A stretch of DNA of 64,000 nucleotides from Ga0077555 sp033764055 (lineage in GTDB: Bacteria; Pseudomonadota; Alphaproteobacteria; Rhizobiales; Hyphomicrobiaceae). This document shows, piece after piece, positions 8,629 through 17,860 of this stretch; position 1 is the first letter of the stretch; every line of letters begins with the position of its first letter. The stretch spans positions 1 to 64,000 of the forward strand of contig JANRJI010000120.1 in the NCBI GenBank assembly GCA_033764055.1, read 5' to 3'. The translations under genes were made by a program, and so were the position numbers. The notes beneath the pieces were generated by a model. It worked only from the letters and a program-made list of their open reading frames with translations. It made no database searches and had not been told where the DNA came from.

Positions 8629-9591
8629 TCAGATCCCCCGCCCCATGGCCATGAAGCGCTCCGCGCGCTGATTACGAAGCTCATCCGGGGACAATCGCTC
8701 GAGCGCCTCGAGCGTCCGCTCGATGGCCGCGCCGGCCCGGCCGATCGCCTCTGTCTTGTCGCGGTGAGCTCCACCCACGGGCTCCGGGATGATCTCGTCG
8801 ATCACCTTCAGCTCCATGAGGTCCTGAGCCGTGATGCGCATGCTCGAGGCGGCGTCTATGGCCTTGCCCTTGTCGCGCCACAGGATGGTGGCAGCGGCCT
8901 CGGGCGAGGCGACGGTGTAGATGGCGTGCTCGAGCATCAGGATACGATTGGCCGTCGCAATGGCCACGGCGCCGCCCGAGCCGCCCTCGCCGATGACCAA
9001 GGTGACGAGGGGAACGCCCAGCGACAGGCAGCAATCCGTAGAGCGGGCGATGGCCTCGGCCTGCCCCCTCTCCTCGGCCCCGACGCCCGGATAGGCGCCG
9101 GCGGTATCTACCAGAGTAATGACCGCGAGGCCGAACCGGTCGGCCATCTCCATCAGGCGGACCGCCTTGCGGTAGCCTTCCGGACGCGCCATTCCGAAGT
9201 TGTGACGGATGCGGCTTTCCGTGTCATGGCCCTTCTCGTGACCGATCACCATCACGCTGCGGCCGCGAAAAGTGCCGATGCCGCCGACGATCGCGGCATC
9301 CTCGGCGTAGTAGCGATCGCCGGCGAGCGTCGTGAAGCCGTCGACCAGCCCATGGACGTAATCGAGGCAATGCGGGCGGTCGGTGTGCCGCGCCACCAGC
9401 GTCTTCTGCCACGGATTGAGCTTGGCATAGGTGTCGACGAGCAGCTGGCGTGCCTTCTGCTCGAGGCGATTGATCTCGTCGGTTATGGAGACGTTGGCGT
9501 CGTCGGCCGTCAGCGAGCGCAACTCGGCGACCTTCGCCTCGAGCTCGGCGATCGGCTTCTCGAACTCGATGTAGGTGCGCGTCGTGGCCAT
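8629..9591 (-). CDS. accA: Acetyl-CoA carboxylase carboxyltransferase subunit alpha
   Basis: A 320-residue protein of the expected AccA length. The N-terminal helical segment (FEKPIAELEAKVAELR) is followed by the crotonase-like carboxyltransferase core with RHTDRPHCLDY, GHEKGHDTESR, FGMARPEGYRKA, TLVDTAGAYPGVGAEERGQ and VIGEGGSGGAVAIA. With AccD it transfers carboxyl from biotin to acetyl-CoA to make malonyl-CoA, the first step of fatty-acid synthesis. It is the only AccABCD gene in the window, which is normal in alphaproteobacteria. The start is fixed by the conserved N-terminus. Confidence 0.97.
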   Translation of the reverse strand: MATTRTYIEFEKPIAELEAKVAELRSLTADDANVSITDEINRLEQKARQLLVDTYAKLNPWQKTLVARHTDRPHCLDYVHGLVDGFTTLAGDRYYAEDAAIVGGIGTFRGRSVMVIGHEKGHDTESRIRHNFGMARPEGYRKAVRLMEMADRFGLAVITLVDTAGAYPGVGAEERGQAEAIARSTDCCLSLGVPLVTLVIGEGGSGGAVAIATANRILMLEHAIYTVASPEAAATILWRDKGKAIDAASSMRITAQDLMELKVIDEIIPEPVGGAHRDKTEAIGRAGAAIERTLEALERLSPDELRNQRAERFMAMGRGI

Positions 9592-9774
9592 GGTTGGCTG
9601 CTCGCCTTGTGCTTCTCGGCCGCCAGTGAGAAACGCCGAGCTTCCGGCGGCCGCGGCTGCTTCGAACCCTCCACCGGTCCCCTATCCTGCGGATTCGCCG
9701 GGACATTCCAGGCTGCAGCGCGGGGAGTCAAGAGAGGCAGCCCCGGCTTGTCCACCGGTGGCTGGGGCCGCGGA

Positions 9775-11160
9775 TCAACTCAGCTCCCTGATCCGGAAGT
9801 TCAAGCCGCCGCGCGGGGTGAGCGTCACGGTGGCGCTGATGCCGGGGTGCTGGTCGGCGGGGGCGTACTTGTTGCCGACGTACTCCGGGCGGAAGCGGCG
9901 CAGGAGGATCGACAGGGCGAGCGTGTTCTCGACCTGGCTCATGGCGCCGCCGATGCAGGAGCGCTTGCCGCCGCCGAAGGGGATGTAGGTGTAGGGCTTC
10001 CGCTTCTTGGCGGCGTCGCCCATGAAGCGCTCCGGCCGGTACTCCTGGGGCTCGTCCCAGTATTTCGGCGAATGGTGCGTGCCGTAGGCGAACATGACGA
10101 TACGGTCGCCAGCCTTGATCTGCTTGTCGCCGATGACATCGTCCTTGGCGGCCACGCGAATAAGGCCCCAGATCGGGGGGTACATGCGCATCGTCTCCTG
10201 GATGACGGCGCGCGTGTAGGCGAGCGACGAGTAGTCCGCAGCCGTCGGCTCCCGGCCGGCGTTGCCATAGACCTCGTCGCCCTCACGACGGATGCGCTCG
10301 GCGATCTCGGGCCGGCGTGATGTCTCATAGAGGGCCCAGGCGAGAGTCAACGCGGTCGTCTCGGTGCCGGCCCAGAGGTACTGCTTGAGCTCGTCGACGG
10401 CCTGCTGCTGGTCGAACTCGGGGATCGTCGGGTCGGCGACGGCGGCCTCTATCATCCTGAGAAGCGTGCGCTCGCGTTCCTCGCGCGGGCTCGCCGCGAT
10501 CACCTCCGGCGGAACGGAGGCCCAGACCTCCATGGCCTTGGCGGTCGCCTCCTCGGTGATCTCGAACTCGGCGCCCGAGACCTTCTTCAGGCGGACCGAC
10601 TTGTGGTTCATCACGTCGGTATAGGTCTTGACGCACTTGAAGACGAAATGGGGGTTGAACGGCATGTCCCGGTCGAACAGGGCCTTGCAGATCATGTCGG
10701 CGGCAAGCGTCCAGGTCTGCTCGACCATCTCGACCGTCTCGCCGGTCTGCGCGAGCTTCGCCCACAGCTCCATCTTCCGGCGGATCGCAGCCAGGAAATA
10801 CGGAATGTACTCGGCAAACATGTCCGGGTGGAACGCCGGTTGCTGTGGCATGCGGATCTTCTGCCACAGCGCGCCGTCGTGTGTGATCATCGACTTGCCG
10901 AAGATCGGCTTCAGCCCGTCGAAGTACTTGATGTAATCGTCGACCTTGGTGACCAGAACGCGCTTGAAATGCTCGGGATCGGACAGGAAAACCACCCGCT
11001 CGTTCCCCATGTTGACCGTGATGACACCGCCGTGGCGCTCAGTGAGTTGGCTGAGCACGGTCATCGGGTTCGGATTGTCGCCTTTGTGCAGCGCGGTGAG
11101 CTTGAACCAGATGCTCTCCTGCTCGCCGAGGCCCTGGGTGTGCGATAGGGTCGCGCTCAT
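9775..11160 (-). CDS. Cytochrome P450
   Basis: A 461-residue class I-type bacterial P450. Visible hallmarks are the I-helix AGTETT (264-269), the ExxR motif ETMR (322-325), the PERF region (YRPERFMGD, about 374-382) and the heme-binding loop FGGGKRSCIGG with Cys402. It is expected to hydroxylate or otherwise oxidise a lipophilic substrate using electrons from a ferredoxin system, but no ferredoxin or reductase gene is next to it. The sequence resembles the eukaryote-like CYP4/CYP102-type fold more than P450cam, by the ETMRMYPP and PFGGGKRSCIG wording. The start at 11160 was chosen over upstream in-frame codons because the conserved N-terminus begins there. Confidence 0.93.
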   Translation of the reverse strand: MSATLSHTQGLGEQESIWFKLTALHKGDNPNPMTVLSQLTERHGGVITVNMGNERVVFLSDPEHFKRVLVTKVDDYIKYFDGLKPIFGKSMITHDGALWQKIRMPQQPAFHPDMFAEYIPYFLAAIRRKMELWAKLAQTGETVEMVEQTWTLAADMICKALFDRDMPFNPHFVFKCVKTYTDVMNHKSVRLKKVSGAEFEITEEATAKAMEVWASVPPEVIAASPREERERTLLRMIEAAVADPTIPEFDQQQAVDELKQYLWAGTETTALTLAWALYETSRRPEIAERIRREGDEVYGNAGREPTAADYSSLAYTRAVIQETMRMYPPIWGLIRVAAKDDVIGDKQIKAGDRIVMFAYGTHHSPKYWDEPQEYRPERFMGDAAKKRKPYTYIPFGGGKRSCIGGAMSQVENTLALSILLRRFRPEYVGNKYAPADQHPGISATVTLTPRGGLNFRIRELS

Positions 11161-11480
11161 CACTCGTCTCCGCGATTGCTCGCCCGCCGGCGCAGGAGCG
11201 CCGGACGCAAGAGGCTCTTCGACGTCATCCGGGAGGGCATCCCCGCCCCTCGTGAATAGTGCTGGGCCTACACCCCGCGGCGCCGCGCGTCCAACGACGC
11301 CCTGCCGCAGCGGCACTGTGTCGACCAACAGCCGTCAACACGGCATTTGCCCTGCTGGCGCAACTCCCTTCCTGGACGCTGGTTAATCGACGCCAGCGAT
11401 GGCCTGATGCCCGTGCAGGGTTGCCAGCCCCTGTCGACGGACGCAGATTGGCGGCCTCAGACCCGCAGCGGAGTTCACCG
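11161..11480. other. Divergent intergenic region between P450 and GST
   Basis: These 320 bases separate two divergent genes and should hold both promoters. No convincing hexamers, operator or small gene was recognised. Confidence 0.5.
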
Positions 11481-12092
11481 ATGAAGCTCTTCCACTCGCC
11501 CACCTCCCCCTACGTTCGCAAGGTGATGGTCACGGCCATCGAGAAGGGCCTCGACGGACAGATCGAGAAGATGCCGACGAGCGCCAGCCCGATCAAACGA
11601 GAGGGCGACCTGCCGTCGAAAAACCCGCTCGGCAAGGTGCCGTGCCTGATCACGGACGATGGTCGCGCCCTGTTCGACAGCCCCGTCATCTGTGCCTACC
11701 TCGACAGCCTGAAGTCGCCACCGCTCATCCCCGCCGACTCCAAGGGCCGCTTCGATTGCATGACGCTCGAAGCCCTGGCGGACGGCTTTCTCGATGCCGG
11801 CCTGCTCATGCGCTACGAGGGCACGCTGCGGCCAGAGGCCAAACGATGGGACGACTGGACCAGTGGCCAGATGGCGAAGATCAACGGCGCGCTCGATGCG
11901 CTGGAGACCACCTATGCAAGCCAACTCGCAGGTCCTCTGACGATCGGTCAGATCGCAGTCGGGTGCGCGCTCGGCTGGTTCGATTTCCGGTATGGTCACG
12001 TCGACTGGCGCTCCAGCCGGCCCAAGGTCGCCGCTTTCGCGAAGGCGCTTTCGGAGCGGCCGTCGATGAAGTCGACGGTTCCCGTCGCCTGA
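11481..12092 (+). CDS. Glutathione S-transferase family protein
   Basis: A 203-residue GST. The N-terminal thioredoxin-like domain begins MKLFHSPTSPYVRKV, with the catalytic Ser/Tyr region at SPTSPYVRK, the cis-Pro in LGKVPCLITDD, and the glutathione-binding LFDSPVICAYLD. A helical C-terminal domain follows, with a TIGQIAVGCALGWFDFR signature. It conjugates or reduces with glutathione; the substrate is unknown. The start at 11481 has GCGGAG upstream; longer frames upstream are not family-like. A strong hairpin lies just after the stop. Confidence 0.92.
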   Translation: MKLFHSPTSPYVRKVMVTAIEKGLDGQIEKMPTSASPIKREGDLPSKNPLGKVPCLITDDGRALFDSPVICAYLDSLKSPPLIPADSKGRFDCMTLEALADGFLDAGLLMRYEGTLRPEAKRWDDWTSGQMAKINGALDALETTYASQLAGPLTIGQIAVGCALGWFDFRYGHVDWRSSRPKVAAFAKALSERPSMKSTVPVA

Positions 12093-12108
12093 TAGGGCCA
12101 GGCCGGGC

Positions 12109-12134
12109 AGAGGCGGCCGCCAGCGGCCGCCTCT
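12109..12134 (+). terminator. Strong hairpin terminator after GST
   Basis: AGAGGCGGCCGC and GCGGCCGCCTCT form a perfect 12-bp inverted repeat with a two-base centre, 16 bases after the GST stop codon. There is no long T-tract. Confidence 0.6.
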
Positions 12135-12250
12135 CGTCCGCAGGCTTCGCGCCGGACTACCGGCGCGGCATGCTGCCGCCTCCAAGATGCCGCCATGGTC
12201 CCATTATACGCGGTCGGCGGGTGCGACTCGTCTGAGGCTTCGGGGACCCC

Positions 12251-12601
12251 ATGCTGCGGATCATCGCCCTTGTCGCGGCCACGAGCGTTGCCGGCGCGGT
12301 GGGCTTCTTCTCGACACTCTTCCTGCTCGACGCCCGAAGCGGGCGAGCCGATGCTGACGGCGGGTCCGCACGCACCCGGTGCGAGGTGCAATTTGGCCCT
12401 GAGCGCTGTCCCTCCCACCCCGACTTCGTCGCCATGGACCGCCGGAACGTGATCACCGACACTTTCGACAATGCCGACAAGGATCCCGCCCGCTGCATGC
12501 ACCGAGCCACGGAGTACTTCAGCTGGTGCCAGTCGCGGCAGTCCGTGACCGCGCGCTTCTTCCGGGGAACCACGATCGTGCGGAGCGTGACGCACAACTG
12601 A
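12251..12601 (+). CDS. Small secreted or membrane-anchored cysteine-containing protein
   Basis: A 116-residue protein that is not recognised. It has one N-terminal hydrophobic segment (about residues 3-27, IIALVAATSVAGAVGFFSTL) that may be a signal peptide or anchor. The mature part holds Cys at about 44, 53, 82 and 92, suggesting two disulfides in the periplasm. Third-position G/C bias fits real coding. The Shine-Dalgarno is weak (CGGGGACC). It converges on lipB; the 102 bp between them hold no feature. Confidence 0.6.
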   Translation: MLRIIALVAATSVAGAVGFFSTLFLLDARSGRADADGGSARTRCEVQFGPERCPSHPDFVAMDRRNVITDTFDNADKDPARCMHRATEYFSWCQSRQSVTARFFRGTTIVRSVTHN

Positions 12602-12703
12602 AGATGGCGCTCCCGGTTGCAGATCTAGGCCCGCCTGACAGCATCCGTCTCCCGACCTACCGGGCCGGCAGCTGGCTCCGTCGATCCTGCCCTTCCTGCG
12701 CGA

Positions 12704-13462
12704 CTATCGGCTGGAGCCCAGGGCCGTGGCGACTGTCACGGTCGGCAGGAGCTCGGGCACCGTCGCTACCCGCAGCATCGGGCCGAAGCGTGCCGCGAAC
12801 GCTGCCTCGAGGGCCATGTCGACCTCGGGCATCGTGACAACGCGGCCGAGATCGGCGAGGCTCGTAACGCCGTGCCCACTGATGCCGCAGGGCACGATCC
12901 CGGAGAAATGATCGAGGTCGGGCTCCACGTTCAGGCTGATGCCGTGGAGGCTGATCCATCGCCGGATGCGGATGCCGATGGCGGCGATCTTGTCCTCGGC
13001 GGCCCGCCCTTTTTCCGGCCTCGGGACCCACACGCCCACGCGGTCCCTGCGCGTCTCGCCCCGCACGCCGAAGGCGTCGAGAGTGTCGATGATCCAAGCC
13101 TCGAGCTCGGACACGAAGCGGCGCACATCACCCCCCCGCCTGCGGACATCGAGCATCACGTAGGCGATGCGCTGGCCCGGCCCGTGATAGGTGTACTGGC
13201 CGCCACGGCCGGCGGCGTGAACGGGAAATCGGTCCGGCTGCAACAAATCCGCCTGTCTGGCGCTGGTGCCGGCTGTGTAAAGCGGCGGATGCTCCAGAAG
13301 CCAGACCAGCTCGGCGGCCGCGCCGCCGGCGATGGCTGCGGCGCGGGCGTCCATGAGGGCAAGCGCGGTCGGGTAGGGCACGAGATGGTCCGTCACCAGC
13401 CATTCGACGGGGCTGGATGCGACTGCAGTGCCACTCGATGGTGTCGTGTCCTCGGTCGTCAT
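12704..13462 (-). CDS. lipB: Octanoyl-[acyl-carrier-protein]:protein N-octanoyltransferase LipB
   Basis: A 252-residue LipB that moves octanoyl from ACP to the lipoyl domains of 2-oxoacid dehydrogenases and the glycine cleavage H protein. The signature YTAGTSAR, the GRGGQYTYHGPGQ motif, the catalytic Lys158 (DKIAAIGIRIRRW) and the catalytic Cys192 (IVPCGISGHGVTS) are present. The start at 13462 (MTTEDTTPSS) is the ATG nearest the conserved region; a longer frame exists upstream but overlaps the spacer. It is the last gene of a long minus-strand run. Confidence 0.96.
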   Translation of the reverse strand: MTTEDTTPSSGTAVASSPVEWLVTDHLVPYPTALALMDARAAAIAGGAAAELVWLLEHPPLYTAGTSARQADLLQPDRFPVHAAGRGGQYTYHGPGQRIAYVMLDVRRRGGDVRRFVSELEAWIIDTLDAFGVRGETRRDRVGVWVPRPEKGRAAEDKIAAIGIRIRRWISLHGISLNVEPDLDHFSGIVPCGISGHGVTSLADLGRVVTMPEVDMALEAAFAARFGPMLRVATVPELLPTVTVATALGSSR

Positions 13463-13533
13463 GGCGTCTGCGCGATCTCGTCGGCGGGTCCTGGCCGCAG
13501 GCTTCATACCACGCCGCCGCGGTGGCCGCTCAA

Positions 13534-13992
13534 TCAGCTCTGCTTTCCGCGCTTGATTGCCTGCACCGCCTCCTCCAGCGCCTGCAGGAAGCGCGAGCGG
13601 TCGGCACGAGTGAACGGGGCGTTGAAGCCGTTGCTGGCACCTGTCTCGCGGAGATGCTGGGATAGCTCGCGCATCGCCAGCGCCATGCCGATGCCGGCGT
13701 CCGTGAAAGGCTTGCCGGTCGGCCCGACGACGCGCGCACAGGCCTTCAGACACCGCGAGGCGAGTGGGATATCGGCGGTGATCACGATATCCCCGGGGCC
13801 CACGCGCGTTGCGATCCAGTCGTCGGCCGCGTCCGGCCCCTCCGCCACGATCACCCGATTGACGTGGGGGCTCTCCGGCAGCCGCATCCAGGCATTCGCG
13901 ACGAAATGGATGGGGTAGCCGTGGCGGTCGGCGACCCTGACGGCCTCGTCCTTGACCGGGCAGGCGTCAGCATCGACGTAGATGGAGGTCAT
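13534..13992 (-). CDS. YaiI/YqxD family protein (DUF188/UPF0178)
   Basis: A 152-residue protein with the full DUF188 signature: IYVDADACPVKDE at the N-terminus, a central GDIVITADIPLASRCL, and a C-terminal RADRSRFLQALE. The fold is PIN-like and predicted to bind metal through the conserved aspartates, but no activity is established. The ATG at 13992 precedes the conserved YVDADACP strand. It lies 55 bp after the molybdoenzyme and 71 bp before lipB. Confidence 0.93.
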   Translation of the reverse strand: MTSIYVDADACPVKDEAVRVADRHGYPIHFVANAWMRLPESPHVNRVIVAEGPDAADDWIATRVGPGDIVITADIPLASRCLKACARVVGPTGKPFTDAGIGMALAMRELSQHLRETGASNGFNAPFTRADRSRFLQALEEAVQAIKRGKQS

Positions 13993-14047
13993 CCGTTCCT
14001 CGGATCGTCCGGCCGGTCGGCCGACGCGCCGACCCCCTGCTGTGTGC

Positions 14048-16336
14048 TCACGCCATCTCCGGTTGCCTGAACTCCGGCAGAGGCGCGTTGCCGTCGTAGC
14101 GCTCGATGGCGACGAGGCAGGTATGCGCCGCGCACCCGCCTGAGAACGCGGAGGCCGGCACGTCGGCGGTGAGCACGTTGGCATTGCCGGCGATGCAGAG
14201 TTGCCCTTCCGCCGTCTCGAGCGGCTGCCACCAGGCACCGGTCGGCAGCACGGCGACGCCGGTGCGTACATCGGGTGTGACGCGGACGCCGGCAAGACAA
14301 CGGCCGCGAGCATTTCGCACGAGGGCCGTATCACCATCCTTCAGGCCCAGTCGCCTCGCGTCATCCGGATTGATCAGCATGGCCTCGCGACCGGACTGCT
14401 TCTCCGACTGCGAGACCCGGCCGTAGTCGAGCTGGCTGTGCAGCCGCCCGTTCGGCTGCGCCGAGATCAGGTGAAATGGATAGCTGCTGCGCTTCGGCGC
14501 CCCCAACCACTCCGGCGGCTCCATCCACGTTGGATGGGGGGGGCAATCCGGATAGGCGCAGGCCTCGAGGGTGCGGCTGTAGAGCACGAGCCTGCCGGAC
14601 TCGGTCTTGAGAGGATTGGCCTCGGGATCGGCCCGGAGGCGGGCCAACGCCGGCTCTATCGGGCGCTGCGGGATCTCGGCATGGCCGATCCGCCAGAAGG
14701 CATCGAAATCGGGCATGCTGCCGCCGCGCTTCATGATGCCGCCACGCGTCTCCTCGTAAAGATGGCGCACCCAGCCGATCTCGTCACGATCCTCGGTGAA
14801 CGCCTGCTCGACGCCGAGACGCGCCGCAACCCCCCTCATGATCTCGAAGTCCGACCGCGCATCGGCGTAGGGCGCCACGATCTGGCGCATGGCGAAGACC
14901 ATGTCCGCGCGCCGCCCACCGGACAGGTCATTGCGCTCGAGGGTGGTGGTTGCCGGCAGCACGATGTCGGCGCGCTTCGCTGTCGCGGTCCAGTTGATCT
15001 CCTGGACGATGATCGTCTCGGGCCGGGACCACGCCTCCGTGAGCCGACCGAGGTCCTGGTGGTGGTGATAGGGATTGCCGCCGCCCCAGTAGACGAGCCG
15101 GATGTCGGGATAGGTGTAGGCTTTGCCTTCGTAAGTGAACGCAGTGCCCGGGTTGAGCAACATGTCAGCAATGCGGGCGACGGGGATGAAGCTCGCGTTG
15201 GGTTTGCGACCCATCGGCAGGCCGGCGACCGGCGCAAGCGGATAAGAGACGTTGGCGTTGGCGACAGAGCCCATGCCGAAGGCGGCGCCCCCGCCGGCAT
15301 GGCCCCATTGTCCCGCCACGGCCGCGAGCGCGGCGGCGGCCCACCAGGGCTGCTCGCCATGGACGGCCCGCTGCAAGGCGAAGCTCACTGTGACGAACGC
15401 GCGGTGACGCACCAGCGAGTTGGCCAGCTCGCGAATCGTGCCGGCGTCGAGCCCGGTGATCGCGGCTGCCCACTCGGCGGTCTTCGGCGTGCCGTCGCTC
15501 TCACCCTGCAAGTAGGCGATGAACTCGGCAGCGCCGCTGCAGCAGCGCTCGAGGAAGCACCGGTCCTCGCGGCCAGCGGTGACGATCTCACCGGCGAGAC
15601 CGATCAAGAGCGCCGTGTCCGTATTGGGGACGATCGGCAGCCACTCCGCATCCACCCAGTCCGGCATGTCGTCGCGGCGAGGGGAGACGAGCACGATGCG
15701 GGCGCCTCGCTCCTTCAGGCGCCGCAGATGCGGGACCAGCGCGTGACGACCGGGGCCGCCAGACTCCACCTGCGCGGTGCGCGGCGACAGGGCGCCGCAA
15801 ACCAGCAGCAGCTCGGCATGCTCGGATACGAGCTCGATCGCATTGGGCTCGCCGTATCCGTCGTTGCCGAGAATGTGGCGGGCGATGACCTGACCGGCTC
15901 CGACGCTGTAGGTGTCGACGTGGGCCGTGTAGCCGCCGACCAGGTTGAAGAAGCGCTTGATGACGCTCTGGGCGTGATGGACCCGGCCGGCGCTGGTCCA
16001 ACCATAGGAGCCGGCGAATATGGCATCGTTGCCGTGGGCATCGATGACACGCCGAATCTCGCCCGCGACGAGGCCGAGCGCCGTATCCCAGTCGACGGCC
16101 ACGAAGCGCTCGGAGCCGCGGTTCCTGCGGCCGCTGGCGATGCCGTCGCGGAGGTAGCCTTCGCGCACATACGGCCGGTCGATGCGAACACGCGGATCGA
16201 GCAGGTCGGGGATCGCCGCCAGCATGTGGGACGGGACCGGATCGCCCTCGAACGGCTCGACGCCGACAATTCGCCCATTCTCAACCAGCGCGTGAAAGGC
16301 ACCCCAGTGCGCACAGTGCGGTATCCGCTCGATCAT
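14048..16336 (-). CDS. BisC/TorA-like molybdopterin oxidoreductase
   Basis: A 762-residue DMSO-reductase-family enzyme with bis-MGD cofactor. The active-site segment SYGWTSAGRVHHAQS places the molybdenum ligand at Ser115, as in DMSO, TMAO and biotin-sulfoxide reductases. No N-terminal [4Fe-4S] cysteine motif and no Tat signal are seen, so the closest functional type is the cytoplasmic, single-subunit biotin/methionine sulfoxide reductase (BisC). The C-terminal MGD-binding domain has the family wording (SGREAMLINPDDARRLGLKDGD). No dedicated redox partner or chaperone gene is adjacent. It follows the hydroxyacid dehydrogenase by 51 bp. Confidence 0.9.
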   Translation of the reverse strand: MIERIPHCAHWGAFHALVENGRIVGVEPFEGDPVPSHMLAAIPDLLDPRVRIDRPYVREGYLRDGIASGRRNRGSERFVAVDWDTALGLVAGEIRRVIDAHGNDAIFAGSYGWTSAGRVHHAQSVIKRFFNLVGGYTAHVDTYSVGAGQVIARHILGNDGYGEPNAIELVSEHAELLLVCGALSPRTAQVESGGPGRHALVPHLRRLKERGARIVLVSPRRDDMPDWVDAEWLPIVPNTDTALLIGLAGEIVTAGREDRCFLERCCSGAAEFIAYLQGESDGTPKTAEWAAAITGLDAGTIRELANSLVRHRAFVTVSFALQRAVHGEQPWWAAAALAAVAGQWGHAGGGAAFGMGSVANANVSYPLAPVAGLPMGRKPNASFIPVARIADMLLNPGTAFTYEGKAYTYPDIRLVYWGGGNPYHHHQDLGRLTEAWSRPETIIVQEINWTATAKRADIVLPATTTLERNDLSGGRRADMVFAMRQIVAPYADARSDFEIMRGVAARLGVEQAFTEDRDEIGWVRHLYEETRGGIMKRGGSMPDFDAFWRIGHAEIPQRPIEPALARLRADPEANPLKTESGRLVLYSRTLEACAYPDCPPHPTWMEPPEWLGAPKRSSYPFHLISAQPNGRLHSQLDYGRVSQSEKQSGREAMLINPDDARRLGLKDGDTALVRNARGRCLAGVRVTPDVRTGVAVLPTGAWWQPLETAEGQLCIAGNANVLTADVPASAFSGGCAAHTCLVAIERYDGNAPLPEFRQPEMA

Positions 16337-16387
16337 CGGCCGGGTTCCTTCGGGTGGATTGGCAAAGGCGGGAAAACTGCAGCTCGG

Positions 16388-17353
16388 CTAAACGACGTTG
16401 ACGAGCGCCTCGCCACGCTCGAGACGGCCGATGTTGCCGGCGATCGTCTCCTGGCGGCGACGGATCGTGCCGTGCGTCCACCCCGACATGTGCGGTGTAA
16501 GCGTGCAATTGTCCAGCGTATGGAACGGCAAGCGGCCGGGATGCGGCATGGGATCGCCGGCCGACGGGTAAACGTACCAGGTATCTATGATGGCGCCGCC
16601 GATGCGGCGGTCCTTCAAGGCAGCGTAGAGGGCGGCCTCGTCGATCACGGGGCCGCGTCCAACGTTGAGAACGACGCCGGTGGGGCGCATGGCGTCGAGC
16701 GCAGCGGCGCCGATCAGGCGCTCTGTGGCAGGGGTGTGGGGCAGCGTGACAAGCACGTAGTCGGCCGAAGCCATGAAGGCAGCCAGCTCCGACAAGGGAA
16801 AATAGCGATCGACCGTGCCGCCGGGCACCACCGGCGACCGGTTCGTGACGTGGACTTTCATGCCGAACGCCTTGGCGCGCTCGGCGACCGCCTTGCCGAT
16901 ATGGCCGAAACCGACGATGCCGAGCGTCGCGTCGCCGAGCTCGGTGCGGAGAGCGGCGCGGCTCGAGGCCCAGTAGGTCCACTTGCCCTGACGCAAATCG
17001 CGGTCGGCGGCCGGGATAGGCACATGACGCAGCAGCAGCGCCGTCATCACGTACTCTGCGATGGCCGGATCATGGCCATAGCAGCAGCAGAGGGGCGCGC
17101 CGGCGGGCAGGCACGCGCGATCGATGGCGTCCACGCCTGCGGCGGGGGCGTGATAAAGGCGCAGCGTCTCCGGCCGCGGATGAGTGCGGTCGAGCCTGAT
17201 GCCGACGACCACGTCGGCGGATCGCATGGCCTCGACATCAGCCGGGGCCGAAGGAGCATCGGGTACACACACCACCTCGTGGCCGGGGCCGACGAGGTCG
17301 GCGAAGCCCGGCTCGAAAGTGGCGGCGTTGACGCCATGGAAGACGATGCGCAT
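16388..17353 (-). CDS. D-2-hydroxyacid dehydrogenase (NAD-binding)
   Basis: A 321-residue member of the D-isomer-specific 2-hydroxyacid dehydrogenase family, of the glyoxylate/hydroxypyruvate-reductase-like branch. The nucleotide-binding motif GIVGFGHIGKAVA (about residues 144-156) is intact, the LNVGRGPVIDE segment is present, and the catalytic His lies in LTPHMSGWT. Substrate is not readable. The ATG at 17353 has AGGGG upstream. It sits between a NIPSNAP gene and the molybdoenzyme, with gaps of 67 and 51 bp, so an operon is likely. Confidence 0.9.
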   Translation of the reverse strand: MRIVFHGVNAATFEPGFADLVGPGHEVVCVPDAPSAPADVEAMRSADVVVGIRLDRTHPRPETLRLYHAPAAGVDAIDRACLPAGAPLCCCYGHDPAIAEYVMTALLLRHVPIPAADRDLRQGKWTYWASSRAALRTELGDATLGIVGFGHIGKAVAERAKAFGMKVHVTNRSPVVPGGTVDRYFPLSELAAFMASADYVLVTLPHTPATERLIGAAALDAMRPTGVVLNVGRGPVIDEAALYAALKDRRIGGAIIDTWYVYPSAGDPMPHPGRLPFHTLDNCTLTPHMSGWTHGTIRRRQETIAGNIGRLERGEALVNVV

Positions 17354-17420
17354 GAGCGCCCCTGAAACGGCTCGCGGCGTCGATGACCGGATCGACCCCG
17401 ACGCCGCGCAACAGAGCCAG

Positions 17421-17747
17421 CTACTTCACGCTCGAGAACGCGGCCGGCGTCAGGATCTCGCTCGACACGTTGGCGACGATCGGAGCGTCCTTCTCGCTGG
17501 CCGCGCGCTTCTCGATCCACTCCGGATCGGCCTGGAACTTGGCCCACTTGGCCTCACGCTCGGCGAGGCTGTCCCAGACCAGGAAGTAGGTCAGGCGATG
17601 GTTATTCTGGCCGATCACGGTCGTCCAGAAGCCGGCCTGCCTAATGCCGTGGCGCTCCCAGATCTTGAGCGTCGTATTCTGGAACCGATTGAGAAGCGCC
17701 GGCAGACGGCCGGGGCAGCAGTCATAAACGCGAAGCTCGTAGAGCAT
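17421..17747 (-). CDS. NIPSNAP family protein, single domain
   Basis: A 108-residue protein that starts MLYELRVYDCCPGRLPALL and has the NIPSNAP ferredoxin-like alpha-beta pattern, including WERHGIRQAGFWTTVIG and the LTYFLVWDS strand. Bacterial NIPSNAP proteins have no firm function; they are often found beside catabolic genes and resemble dimeric alpha-beta barrel proteins. It is 113 bp downstream of a second, two-domain NIPSNAP gene and 67 bp upstream of the hydroxyacid dehydrogenase. Confidence 0.88.
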   Translation of the reverse strand: MLYELRVYDCCPGRLPALLNRFQNTTLKIWERHGIRQAGFWTTVIGQNNHRLTYFLVWDSLAEREAKWAKFQADPEWIEKRAASEKDAPIVANVSSEILTPAAFSSVK

Positions 17748-17860
17748 GGCAGGTTCCTCGCTCAGTGGGGGTTGCCGGGCGATCCAAGCACGCGGCGCGT
17801 TGGCGGGCAACGCCGCGCTGGCGATCGGCGACGATCCGGTGGTCTGTCACGGCGATCGGA

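Noticed and set aside
14201..17365. A 1,054-codon open frame on the plus strand
   Set aside because: It lies opposite the molybdoenzyme and hydroxyacid dehydrogenase genes, which have full family motifs. Its composition is Arg/Gly/Ala/His-rich, as expected of antisense frames in GC-rich DNA.
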